Part shown: positions 1-5,140 of the stretch, one piece after another
Numbering within the stretch: the first letter of the stretch is position 1
Layout: each line of letters starts with the position of its first letter
Assembly: GCA_016867175.1 (NCBI GenBank)
Contig: VGKF01000074.1
Span: 1-5,140 of the forward strand
DNA length: 5,140 nucleotides
Source: Candidatus Omnitrophota bacterium
Lineage (GTDB): Bacteria; Omnitrophota; Gorgyraeia; Gygaellales; Profunditerraquicolaceae
Reading direction: 5' to 3'
Translations under genes and position numbers: made by a program
Notes under the pieces: model-generated
Database searches by the model: none
Seen by the model: the letters and a program-made list of their open reading frames with translations, nothing else
What the model was told of the DNA's origin: nothing

Positions 1-1008
1 GTCAATCACAAAACGATAACGGTATTGGCCTTGTTTAAGGCTTACCTTACTGCGCCAGTTTCCGTTATCCTGCTGCATCCGGCTTGAATCATCCAGCCTC
101 CAGCCGTTAAAATCCCCTGCCAGATAAACCTCTTTTGCCTGCGGGGCTGCTACAGAAAATGCCACTTCGGAAAGTTTAGGCAACCTCTCTTTTATGATCT
201 GATTCATCTGGGCTTTCAGGTCAGGTCGGCCAAGGGTAGCTGGCGGTTCCTGCGAGATCATCTCTTTAGCCATACTATAGTAGTCTTTGGCGCCCCGGCA
301 GTATTTGTCGTAATTGAAGATATGCGTGCCCTGGTTCTGCGCCTCGTTTAACTTGACGTTCACATGTATAATATTGCCAAAGAGGCAGTCTTTGTAATCC
401 GCTTTTATCCTGTCTAACATCTTAAACGAATGGCGCAGCCTGGAATCAAAGTTAGTTACCAGGACCCTGTGCTCTACCTTATGTTTTAGCCTGTCCCTTA
501 CTAAGTTAATGATTTCTATGAGTTGTGATAGGCCTTCCAGGGAAAACCTGCTTGCCTCAACCGGTATAATCACCTCTGTTGAAGCCCTGATAGCATTGAT
601 AGTCAAAATCCCCAGGTTTGGCGGACAATCGATCAATACATAATCATAATACTCGTAGTTCTCTTTTAGCTGATTCAGGACCTCCCAAAGCCGGGATTCC
701 CTGCCGATCTCACCGGCCAACTCCTGCTCCAGGGTGCTAAGGATTATGCCTGAGGGCGCCAGGTCAAAGTTCCTGCCTACATTCTGTATGATCTCTTCGA
801 GCTGGGCCTTTTTACCGGTCAACTTGGAAAGTACATTATAAATACTTAAGTCTGTTTTAATATTTAGGCCTAATGTGGCGTGCGCCTGGGGGTCTAAGTC
901 TATCAATAGGACTTTACGCTGGCAACTAGCCAAGGATGCAGCCAGGTTTATGGATGTGGTAGTTTTGCCGCAGCCCCCCTTTTGATTAGTGATAGAAATA
1001 ATGCGCAT
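1..1008 (-). CDS. ParA-family ATPase fused to a CBM48 (AMPK-beta-like) glycogen-binding domain, 3' end cut by the window
   Basis: The reverse strand is open from ATG at 1008 to base 1, giving 336 residues and no stop, so the C-terminus lies outside. Residues 1-252 are a complete ParA/Soj-type ATPase: deviant Walker A KGGCGKTT (10-17, signature K10, K15), DLDPQAHAT (37-45), Walker B region LIDCPPNLG (125-133), VIIPVEASRFSLEGL (146-160), and the end motif NVKLNEAQ through CRGAKDYYSMAKEM (217-250). R190 and R238 sit where Soj-type proteins carry DNA-binding arginines, so non-specific DNA binding may be retained. After a linker (about 253-280), residues 281-336 match CBM48: VYLAGDFNGW (294-303), GNW (316-318), GQYRYRFVID (327-336). 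W303 matches a glycogen-binding tryptophan of AMPK beta; R332 replaces its lysine; the second binding tryptophan would lie past the edge. No MinD-like membrane-targeting helix is seen. The gene is 18 bp behind the membrane-protein gene, probably co-transcribed. Domain identities are confident; a role in positioning or sensing glycogen is inference. Confidence 0.9.
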   Translation of the reverse strand, partial: MRIISITNQKGGCGKTTTSINLAASLASCQRKVLLIDLDPQAHATLGLNIKTDLSIYNVLSKLTGKKAQLEEIIQNVGRNFDLAPSGIILSTLEQELAGEIGRESRLWEVLNQLKENYEYYDYVLIDCPPNLGILTINAIRASTEVIIPVEASRFSLEGLSQLIEIINLVRDRLKHKVEHRVLVTNFDSRLRHSFKMLDRIKADYKDCLFGNIIHVNVKLNEAQNQGTHIFNYDKYCRGAKDYYSMAKEMISQEPPATLGRPDLKAQMNQIIKERLPKLSEVAFSVAAPQAKEVYLAGDFNGWRLDDSSRMQQDNGNWRSKVSLKQGQYRYRFVID

Positions 1009-1017
1009 TGTCTTTTG

Positions 1018-1023
1018 CCCTCC
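1018..1023 (-). promoter_or_regulatory. Shine-Dalgarno GGAGGG of the ParA-CBM48 gene
   Basis: GGAGGG lies 9 bases before the ATG at 1008, inside the 18-bp gap after the upstream stop. It fixes the start and supports translation from a shared transcript, because the gap is too short for a separate promoter. Confidence 0.75.
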
Positions 1024-1026
1024 CTG

Positions 1027-1596
1027 TTATTTTAACAACCTGATATTATCCACGTAGACTATCCCCTTTTTGCTTGAGGCGTTCCATTCCTCAACTATAA
1101 AAGCAAGTTCAGCTACCTTTGACCAGCTGCTGACGCCCTTAAAATCAATAAGATTAACCCTGTAATCGCGCCACTTTTCCGAGATATTATTCAGATACAC
1201 TTCGGATTTCTCTTTGAAGGAATTAGTAAGCTCAACGCGCAGCGATACATTCCCCCCGGGGCTGGCCTTTCTTACTGAAAAGGCCAAGACTTTAAAATGC
1301 TTAAAATTAACGTTATTGAGTTTTAAAGAATAGCTTTCTTTTTTAGCAGGGTCAAAATTAAAATTGATTTTTACTGCCTCGGGGGCAAAAATCAGGGCGA
1401 TCTCAGAAGTCAGCTCTTTACTTTTGCGCGCAGAAATCAGAAAAACCAGCATTAGAGAGAGTAAAGCCAGCGCACCTGCGACAAAAAAGGCCTGAGTAAT
1501 CTTAGTATTATCTTTATGCCTCTTCTTTCTCTTAGTCTTTGAAGAGGCATCAAGGTAGATTTTAGCTAAATGATCATAAACGTCTTTTCTATCCAT
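1027..1596 (-). CDS. Single-pass membrane protein with basic cytoplasmic tail and carbohydrate-binding-like jelly-roll domain
   Basis: This 189-residue protein is not a named family I recognise. Residues 1-33 are hydrophilic and strongly basic (run SKTKRKKRHK at 19-28). Residues about 34-56 form one hydrophobic helix without a signal-peptidase site, so a signal anchor with the N-terminus inside is expected. Residues about 62-189 would be extracytoplasmic and look all-beta. The alternating strands and the closing pattern, RDYRVNLIDF (143-152), VAELAFIVEEW (161-171) and GIVYVDNIRLL (178-188), resemble the end of CBM11/CIA30-type galactose-binding jelly rolls, where a VDNIRL strand closes the fold. 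Ligand binding is inferred only. ParA partner proteins often carry a short basic N-terminal ATPase-activating region, so this tail could contact the ParA encoded next; that is hypothesis. A near-consensus promoter lies just upstream. The ribosome site is weak: GGA 5 bases before ATG. Topology is fairly sure, the fold moderately, the function unknown. Confidence 0.75.
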   Translation of the reverse strand: MDRKDVYDHLAKIYLDASSKTKRKKRHKDNTKITQAFFVAGALALLSLMLVFLISARKSKELTSEIALIFAPEAVKINFNFDPAKKESYSLKLNNVNFKHFKVLAFSVRKASPGGNVSLRVELTNSFKEKSEVYLNNISEKWRDYRVNLIDFKGVSSWSKVAELAFIVEEWNASSKKGIVYVDNIRLLK

Positions 1597-1619
1597 TCAA
1601 ATCCATATCTTGAATATTT

Positions 1620-1648
1620 CTTATAGCATAAAACTTCTTTGTTGTCAA
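1620..1648 (-). promoter_or_regulatory. Predicted sigma70-type promoter for the membrane-protein and ParA-CBM48 genes
   Basis: On the reverse strand, TTGACA (1648-1643) is followed by a 17-base spacer and TATAAG (1625-1620): a perfect -35 box, a 5-of-6 -10 box and the ideal spacing. Transcription should begin near 1613, leaving a leader of about 17 bases before the ATG at 1596. It sits in the 56-bp gap after the GH57 stop, so the downstream pair can be expressed apart from GH57. It is predicted from sequence match only. Confidence 0.6.
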
Positions 1649-1652
1649 TGGG

Positions 1653-3215
1653 TTAGTTAGCAGTGATGGGCCTTTGCAGATAATCGGGGATTTCTTTTCC
1701 GATGAGGGTATAAAAATTGCTTAAATGCATACGAAAGAGCTTATCAAAGCCTCCGTCAGGGTCTTCACCATACCACCAGAACCAATCGCTTCCCTCTGCG
1801 ATATATATCTGTTTATAAGCAAGTTCGAGCTTAGCTTTAGCTAAGCTTGATTTTACCTCTTCTAATTCTCCCCTGGCAATACTTAGGTATTCCCAGGCCT
1901 TATTCTTGCAGGGGTTGCCAATCCACTTTCCGAAGTTGGCGTAAATCCATGAGCCTGCTGCCAGGCGTTTGATTTCGCATTTAGCCGGATGCATTTTTAA
2001 ATACTCGCTTACGGTCACAGGCTTTAAGAAATCCGACTCGGAGAGCCTCTTGTATAATAACTCCAAGAAATCATGGCCGTCATTTGCGAAATACTCCCAG
2101 GCATTCTCTCCGTCCATAGCGATAGTCACCAGCTTATCTTCATCCTTAAAGGCTGAGGCAATATTCTTTAAGTGTTTCATCAGGTCTGCTACGGCATCCT
2201 CCGCCTTCCAGTTATAATAAACGAATCCGATTAAATCAGACAGGTTACGGTCGCGAAAGATAATATTTAGCTCACCCTCCTCTCTCTTTAAAAGGTGCGG
2301 CTGATAAATCAGCGCGGTATCCCTTTTTTTCTTTTTCAAGGATTTAAATAATATTGCCTCATCAGCCACGATCCATTTTATCCCGGAGTTGATCAATAGG
2401 GGCAGGATATGCTCACTCACCGATTCCTCTGATGGCCAGATGCCCGCAGGCGCTTGGGCAAAATTATCTTTATAGAACTCAATCGCAGTATTAATCTGAG
2501 CTAAGGCATCTTCAGGATAAGCAAAAGCTATCTTAGGCAGGCTTGAGCGGGTATTCGCCTCTTTTGCGATCTTGGTATTATAAAGTAAAGGTAATATGGG
2601 GTGATAAAACGGGCTGATGGTCACCTCAACCTGGCCTGAATGCATTAATTTCTTATAGCCCGGCACGATTTCTTTAAGTATATATAGCTGTTTATCTAAT
2701 ACGCTTTTCTTCTCCTCTTCGCTAAAGAACCTGGCTTTATCCATTATCTTTTTTAACTCGGAGATACTCTTGCGGTAGGCAGGGTCAAACCAGCTTAAAT
2801 TAAACCAGACCTGTAAATCCAGGTAATCCTGAACGCTAAACTCCGCGTTCCTCTGTTTTTTAAAATAGAGTTCATAGTATCTGGGGAATAATGCGATCAC
2901 CCGCTCGCGGTTAATAGAGAAGAAATTTTGTAAGATAAAGGCCTTGTCTTCACTAGTCAGCTCCTGCGCAGGCTTATAGGAAAGCTCTAAAAACTTATCT
3001 TTGACTTTAGAGTGGTTATAGTCCTCCAACTGCTCTATTAAGGAGGGGACCAGGTTAAAGGTCTGGTGCACTGCCGGGTAATTGGAGAGCATCTCTACCA
3101 TATCCAGGTAGTCTTTTATCCCGTGCAGCCGCACCCAGGGAAGCGTGGTCTCCCCTGTGAGGAGGTTCTTGTAGTAAGGCTGGTGCATGTGGTAGATAAA
3201 AGCCAGATATAACAT
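1653..3215 (-). CDS. Glycoside hydrolase family 57 protein (alpha-amylase/amylopullulanase type)
   Basis: The protein has 520 residues from the ATG at 3215. GH57 enzymes cleave or transfer alpha-glucosidic bonds in starch or glycogen by a retaining mechanism on an incomplete TIM barrel. The family motifs appear in order: HMHQPYY (9-15), GQVEVTISPFYHPILPL (194-210), GIWPSEESVSE (258-268) with E263 as likely nucleophile, KWIVADEA (280-287), and TIAMDGENAWEYF (364-376) with D368 as likely acid/base. A C-terminal helical part follows with SWIYANFGKWIG (422-433) and EGSDWFWWYG (474-483). All expected catalytic residues are present and the length suits a single-domain GH57 amylase. No signal peptide is visible, so it should be cytoplasmic and act on stored or imported glucan. 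Substrate and product cannot be read from sequence; glucanotransferase activity is possible. A frame extension to a TTG at 3254 exists, but its 13 extra residues are encoded by the repeat, so ATG 3215 is preferred. It leads the cluster with the membrane protein and ParA-CBM48. Confidence 0.92.
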   Translation of the reverse strand: MLYLAFIYHMHQPYYKNLLTGETTLPWVRLHGIKDYLDMVEMLSNYPAVHQTFNLVPSLIEQLEDYNHSKVKDKFLELSYKPAQELTSEDKAFILQNFFSINRERVIALFPRYYELYFKKQRNAEFSVQDYLDLQVWFNLSWFDPAYRKSISELKKIMDKARFFSEEEKKSVLDKQLYILKEIVPGYKKLMHSGQVEVTISPFYHPILPLLYNTKIAKEANTRSSLPKIAFAYPEDALAQINTAIEFYKDNFAQAPAGIWPSEESVSEHILPLLINSGIKWIVADEAILFKSLKKKKRDTALIYQPHLLKREEGELNIIFRDRNLSDLIGFVYYNWKAEDAVADLMKHLKNIASAFKDEDKLVTIAMDGENAWEYFANDGHDFLELLYKRLSESDFLKPVTVSEYLKMHPAKCEIKRLAAGSWIYANFGKWIGNPCKNKAWEYLSIARGELEEVKSSLAKAKLELAYKQIYIAEGSDWFWWYGEDPDGGFDKLFRMHLSNFYTLIGKEIPDYLQRPITAN

Positions 3216-3222
3216 AACTAAT

Positions 3223-3314
3223 AAATCCCAAATCCCAATACTACCAAATCCCAAATAAGTTATAGATGAGGCTATTTCCTGTTTGGGATTTTGAGTTTTG
3301 GATTTGGGATTTTT
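3223..3314. repeat. Long imperfect inverted repeat built of AAATCCC units
   Basis: The left arm (3223-3257) carries AAATCCCAAATCCC and then CCAAATCCCAAAT. The right arm (3281-3314) carries GTTTGGGATTTTG and then GGATTTGGGATTTTT. The arms are complementary over roughly 30 bases with a few mismatches and a bulge, around a centre of about 23 bases. As RNA it could form a long hairpin. It looks like an interspersed intergenic repeat, not coding sequence. On the reverse strand it ends 8 bases before the GH57 ATG, so it makes up most of that gene's leader. Whether the family recurs in the genome cannot be seen here. Confidence 0.8.
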
Positions 3315-3336
3315 CCAATTATTTTAACGTGTTAAT

Positions 3337-3371
3337 AAAAAACCCCCAGGGGATTGCTCCCCCAGGGGTTT
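3337..3371 (-). terminator. Intrinsic terminator of the porin gene
   Basis: On the reverse strand a 14-bp stem (3371-3358 with 3353-3340, two central G-T wobbles, core CCCC/GGGG) closes on a GCAA tetraloop and runs into six T (3342-3337). It begins 21 bases after the porin stop. It separates the porin transcript from the GH57 cluster, implying a separate promoter for GH57. The region 3336-3216 shows only weak -10-like matches such as TATAAC near 3261. Confidence 0.9.
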
Positions 3372-3392
3372 GTGTTTACATAGATGCGGCTA

Positions 3393-4739
3393 TTAGAAGG
3401 TTACCTTCATAGTACCAATAACCTGCATTGCATTTTCCTGATCGCCAGCAAACGCAGCGCCAGGGAAAAGCCAACCATTAGTTAGCCCAAACTGCACATC
3501 TTCTGTGTAATCATAGGTGGCAGTGAGGTCTAACGCGGTACAGAGGCTTCTCTGGTCGGTTACGGTATATGCACCATAGTTAGTACCGTCAGAGTTCGCA
3601 TTAGCAGCAGCGAATGCCCTGTTTTTGTGACCGGTACGATACCAACCCCAGTTAGCCAGTAAGGTAATATCTTCAACAGGCTTCATACTGCCCTTAAGGT
3701 TAAGCGCCTGAAGGTTAGTATAGGGTAGGATCGTATAGACGATATTGTTCATTACGCCAGGCTGATCGTAATACATGGCGTTCCAACGATTGCCTAAATA
3801 AGTATAGTCCAACTCAACTATCGGTGAATACTTCATATTTAAGTCATAGCTGAGCATAGTTTGGAATGCTACTGCGTTTGTTTGAGTATCGGACTGACCG
3901 CCGGCAACTTGACGGCTGTTTGCGAACTGAAACGCTAATTCACCGGATGCCTTTAGCCTCTCGATAGGGTTCATTGAAACTAAAGCGCCTACGGTGTAAG
4001 CCTTAACAGGCTTATCAATGCCAGCTGTTGTGCCATCGTCTGAATCTATCCTTGCTAATCCGTATGCTTCGATGGAAGTTTTCTTATCAAGGTCATACTT
4101 GGCATTAATACCATAAAGGTTAATGTCATCGTTGGGGCCTCTGTTAACGCCTTGCGTGTTAAGATTTTCATCGATCTTAGAATAAATAGCATCGATTACT
4201 AACGGGTCATAGTTCAAAGTTACCCTGATAGCATCAAATGCTTTCTTCATGGTAAGGTCAGTAGGAACACCGGCGATGGAGCTTGCTGCAGCGCCTATGT
4301 TAACGCCAGCAACATAGTTCCTGGAATTGCCAATGACGAACCCATTACCAAGCCTGACCTCCTGACGTCCTATCTTAAGGCTTAAAGGAGAATACAAAAA
4401 TTCCTTTAAGTTAACATAGGCCAGGTCAAGGTCAATATCATCATTATTATTGGTAACGGTGTCTTGGACACCCCAGTTTCTCTCGTTGATTAATCTGATT
4501 GTTACCATTACGTTATCGGTAAGGTCAGCATCAACTCTTAAACGGGTCTGCGAGAGAAACAATGATTCTGAATCCTCTTGGCTAAGAGCGGTATTCTTTA
4601 GCAGATTAAAGTTGTCTCTCGAGATTCCGCTTACCAGTATATCGCCGCTTACCTTAACATTCTGGACTTCGGCGTATGCGGCAAAAGCAAAGCTAGCCAC
4701 AAATGCCAGGGCCAGAATTAATATTAAGCGTTTCTTCAT
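3393..4739 (-). CDS. Outer-membrane beta-barrel porin, alginate-export (AlgE)-like
   Basis: The 448-residue protein opens with a classic signal peptide: MKKR, a hydrophobic core at 5-20, and a likely signal-peptidase I cut after AYA (residue 23). The mature part is a chain of alternating amphipathic strands with polar turns and ends in MKVTF; a terminal phenylalanine is the usual outer-membrane insertion signal. FLSQTRLRVDADLTDNV (61-77), AYVNLKEF (107-114) and SLKIGRQEVRLGNGFVIG (120-137) resemble the N-terminal strands of alginate-export/AlgE-like porins. That family places it in the outer membrane as a channel for small solutes, probably sugars or anions, but the substrate is not readable. 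It has its own promoter region, strong ribosome site and strong terminator, which suggests abundant expression as a single gene. Its relation to the glucan genes downstream may be only positional. Porin is confident; the AlgE-like assignment is moderate; other diderm porin families remain possible. Confidence 0.85.
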   Translation of the reverse strand: MKKRLILILALAFVASFAFAAYAEVQNVKVSGDILVSGISRDNFNLLKNTALSQEDSESLFLSQTRLRVDADLTDNVMVTIRLINERNWGVQDTVTNNNDDIDLDLAYVNLKEFLYSPLSLKIGRQEVRLGNGFVIGNSRNYVAGVNIGAAASSIAGVPTDLTMKKAFDAIRVTLNYDPLVIDAIYSKIDENLNTQGVNRGPNDDINLYGINAKYDLDKKTSIEAYGLARIDSDDGTTAGIDKPVKAYTVGALVSMNPIERLKASGELAFQFANSRQVAGGQSDTQTNAVAFQTMLSYDLNMKYSPIVELDYTYLGNRWNAMYYDQPGVMNNIVYTILPYTNLQALNLKGSMKPVEDITLLANWGWYRTGHKNRAFAAANANSDGTNYGAYTVTDQRSLCTALDLTATYDYTEDVQFGLTNGWLFPGAAFAGDQENAMQVIGTMKVTF

Positions 4740-4748
4740 TTGTTTTAA

Positions 4749-4756
4749 CCTCCTTT
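4749..4756 (-). promoter_or_regulatory. Shine-Dalgarno AAAGGAGG of the porin gene
   Basis: AAAGGAGG lies 9 bases before the ATG at 4739. It fixes the start that yields the signal peptide and is consistent with high expression. Confidence 0.85.
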
Positions 4757-4775
4757 AAAAAATACTTGAATAGGT

Positions 4776-4804
4776 ACTATATTAACTAGGTTTTAAGATG
4801 TTAT
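4776..4804 (-). promoter_or_regulatory. Weak candidate second promoter of the porin gene
   Basis: ATAACA (4804-4799), a 17-base spacer and TATAGT (4781-4776) match the sigma70 boxes 4 of 6 and 5 of 6. This would give a short leader that omits the upstream stem. The region is AT-rich, so chance matches are expected. Confidence 0.2.
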
Positions 4805-4845
4805 TGCCTAGATATTTTTTCTATATGTATATCGCTGGATTTATC

Positions 4846-4900
4846 TGGCTTTAAGCTTAATTACGGTATGTCACCTCCTTTTCGCTTAGTATTAAAGCCA
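4846..4900 (-). promoter_or_regulatory. Possible structured leader element enclosing an orphan Shine-Dalgarno
   Basis: In the porin leader, TGGCTTTAA (4900-4892) pairs perfectly with TTAAAGCCA (4854-4846) across a 37-base loop. The loop holds AAGGAGGTGA (4880-4871), a full match to the 16S anti-Shine-Dalgarno. No ATG, GTG or TTG follows it at a usable distance, and the porin ATG is 131 bases on. It may be a cis-regulatory RNA, a relic of a lost small gene, or chance. It matches no riboswitch class I recognise. Confidence 0.3.
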
Positions 4901-4929
4901 TATCCTGCGGTATATCCTAATTTTCATCA

Positions 4930-4958
4930 AATCTATCACATAACCGCTTATTTGTCAA
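4930..4958 (-). promoter_or_regulatory. Predicted sigma70-type promoter of the porin gene
   Basis: TTGACA (4958-4953), a 17-base spacer and TAGATT (4935-4930): a perfect -35 box, a 4-of-6 -10 box and ideal spacing. Transcription would begin near 4923, giving an unusually long leader of about 180 bases. The -35 box starts 10 bases after the stop of the preceding gene, which has no convincing terminator (only a 4-bp AGCA/TGCT hairpin at 4970-4958), so read-through could add to porin expression. Confidence 0.5.
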
Positions 4959-4968
4959 GCACTTTTTG

Positions 4969-5140
4969 CTATTTAACCGGCTTATCCGAACTTTTCTTGG
5001 AGAATTGCGCCTTGGGGCCTACTGAGATGGTCAGGGTAATGCTTTTGCCGTTAGCCAGCATGTTGACGATACAGCTCTCCTGCTCGCGCTCAAAGTTCAG
5101 GATGCACTGGCCGTATTCAATCACATTTAAGAGGCCCCAG
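4969..5140 (-). CDS. C-terminal end of an unrecognised protein, 5' end outside the window
   Basis: One reverse frame is open from the window edge (first whole codon ends at 5139) to a TAG at 4971-4969, giving the last 56 residues; the other two reverse frames are less convincing and one stops within eight codons. The visible part alternates hydrophobic and polar residues as in beta strands: WGLLNVIEYGQCILNFERE, then ESCIVNMLANG and KSITLTISVGPK. It ends in a hydrophilic lysine/serine-rich tail of about 16 residues. Two cysteines are present (12 and 23 of the fragment). I do not recognise the family and assign no function. Base composition looks more GC-rich than the leader that follows, which supports coding. 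Confidence 0.65.
   Translation of the reverse strand, partial: WGLLNVIEYGQCILNFEREQESCIVNMLANGKSITLTISVGPKAQFSKKSSDKPVK

Noticed and set aside
1969..2217. Plus-strand open frame of 82 codons
   Set aside because: It lies wholly antisense to the GH57 catalytic-domain coding sequence, has no ribosome site of note and shows no recognisable protein pattern; it is a shadow frame.
3216..3254. TTG start giving a 533-residue GH57
   Set aside because: The extra codons are translated repeat sequence, and the family motif HxHQP normally lies within the first 10-15 residues, as it does from the ATG at 3215.
3223..3314. Short repeated AAATCCC units as a CRISPR array
   Set aside because: The units are too short, lack unique spacers of constant length and are arranged as an inverted repeat, not as direct repeats.
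4450..4758. Plus-strand open frame of 102 codons
   Set aside because: It is antisense to the porin signal peptide and first strands and to its ribosome site; the porin is clearly the real gene here.
4857..4901. 14-codon leader ORF (MALILSEKEVTYRN) in the porin leader
   Set aside because: Its only Shine-Dalgarno-like bases (AGGA) are one base from the ATG, it has no attenuation-type run of a single amino acid, and it overlaps the orphan ribosome site without using it.
4958..4970. Hairpin AGCA/TGCT after the upstream gene as a terminator
   Set aside because: The stem is only 4 bp with an A-rich loop and no T run, and it overlaps the predicted -35 box.

Overview
All five protein-coding genes lie on the minus strand, so the window reads from high to low coordinates. 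Two are cut by the window edges. The content suggests an uncultured diderm bacterium. There is an outer-membrane beta-barrel with a signal peptide and a C-terminal phenylalanine, alongside glucan-related cytoplasmic proteins, canonical sigma70-type promoters and AGGAGG ribosome sites. The style resembles Candidatus Omnitrophota or other PVC-related lineages, but that placement is an impression from gene content and not something the sequence proves.

Layout in transcription order: (i) 5140-4969, the last 56 codons of an unrecognised gene. (ii) 4968-4740, a leader of about 230 bp with a TTGACA-N17-TAGATT promoter and a 9-bp stem enclosing a perfect but orphan Shine-Dalgarno. (iii) 4739-3393, a 448-residue porin-like outer-membrane protein, closed by a strong intrinsic terminator at 3371-3337. 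(iv) 3314-3223, a long imperfect inverted repeat built from AAATCCC units, ending 8 bases before the next gene. (v) 3215-1653, a complete GH57 alpha-glucan hydrolase or transferase with its catalytic residues. (vi) 1596-1027, a single-pass membrane protein with a very basic cytoplasmic tail and an extracytoplasmic domain resembling a carbohydrate-binding jelly roll, preceded by its own near-consensus promoter. (vii) 1008 to beyond base 1, a complete ParA ATPase domain fused to a CBM48/AMPK-beta-type glycogen-binding domain.

The most interesting part is the last three genes. A cytoplasmic alpha-glucan enzyme, a membrane protein with a basic N-terminal tail and a ParA fused to a glycogen-binding domain sit in one co-directional cluster. 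ParA-family ATPases are known to position plasmids, carboxysomes and chemoreceptor arrays. A ParA carrying a glycogen-binding module suggests, as an inference, a system that positions or partitions glycogen or another alpha-glucan body, or tethers it to nucleoid or membrane, with the basic-tailed membrane protein as a candidate partner. The porin is a separate, apparently strongly expressed transcription unit. No tRNA, rRNA, CRISPR array or insertion sequence was seen.
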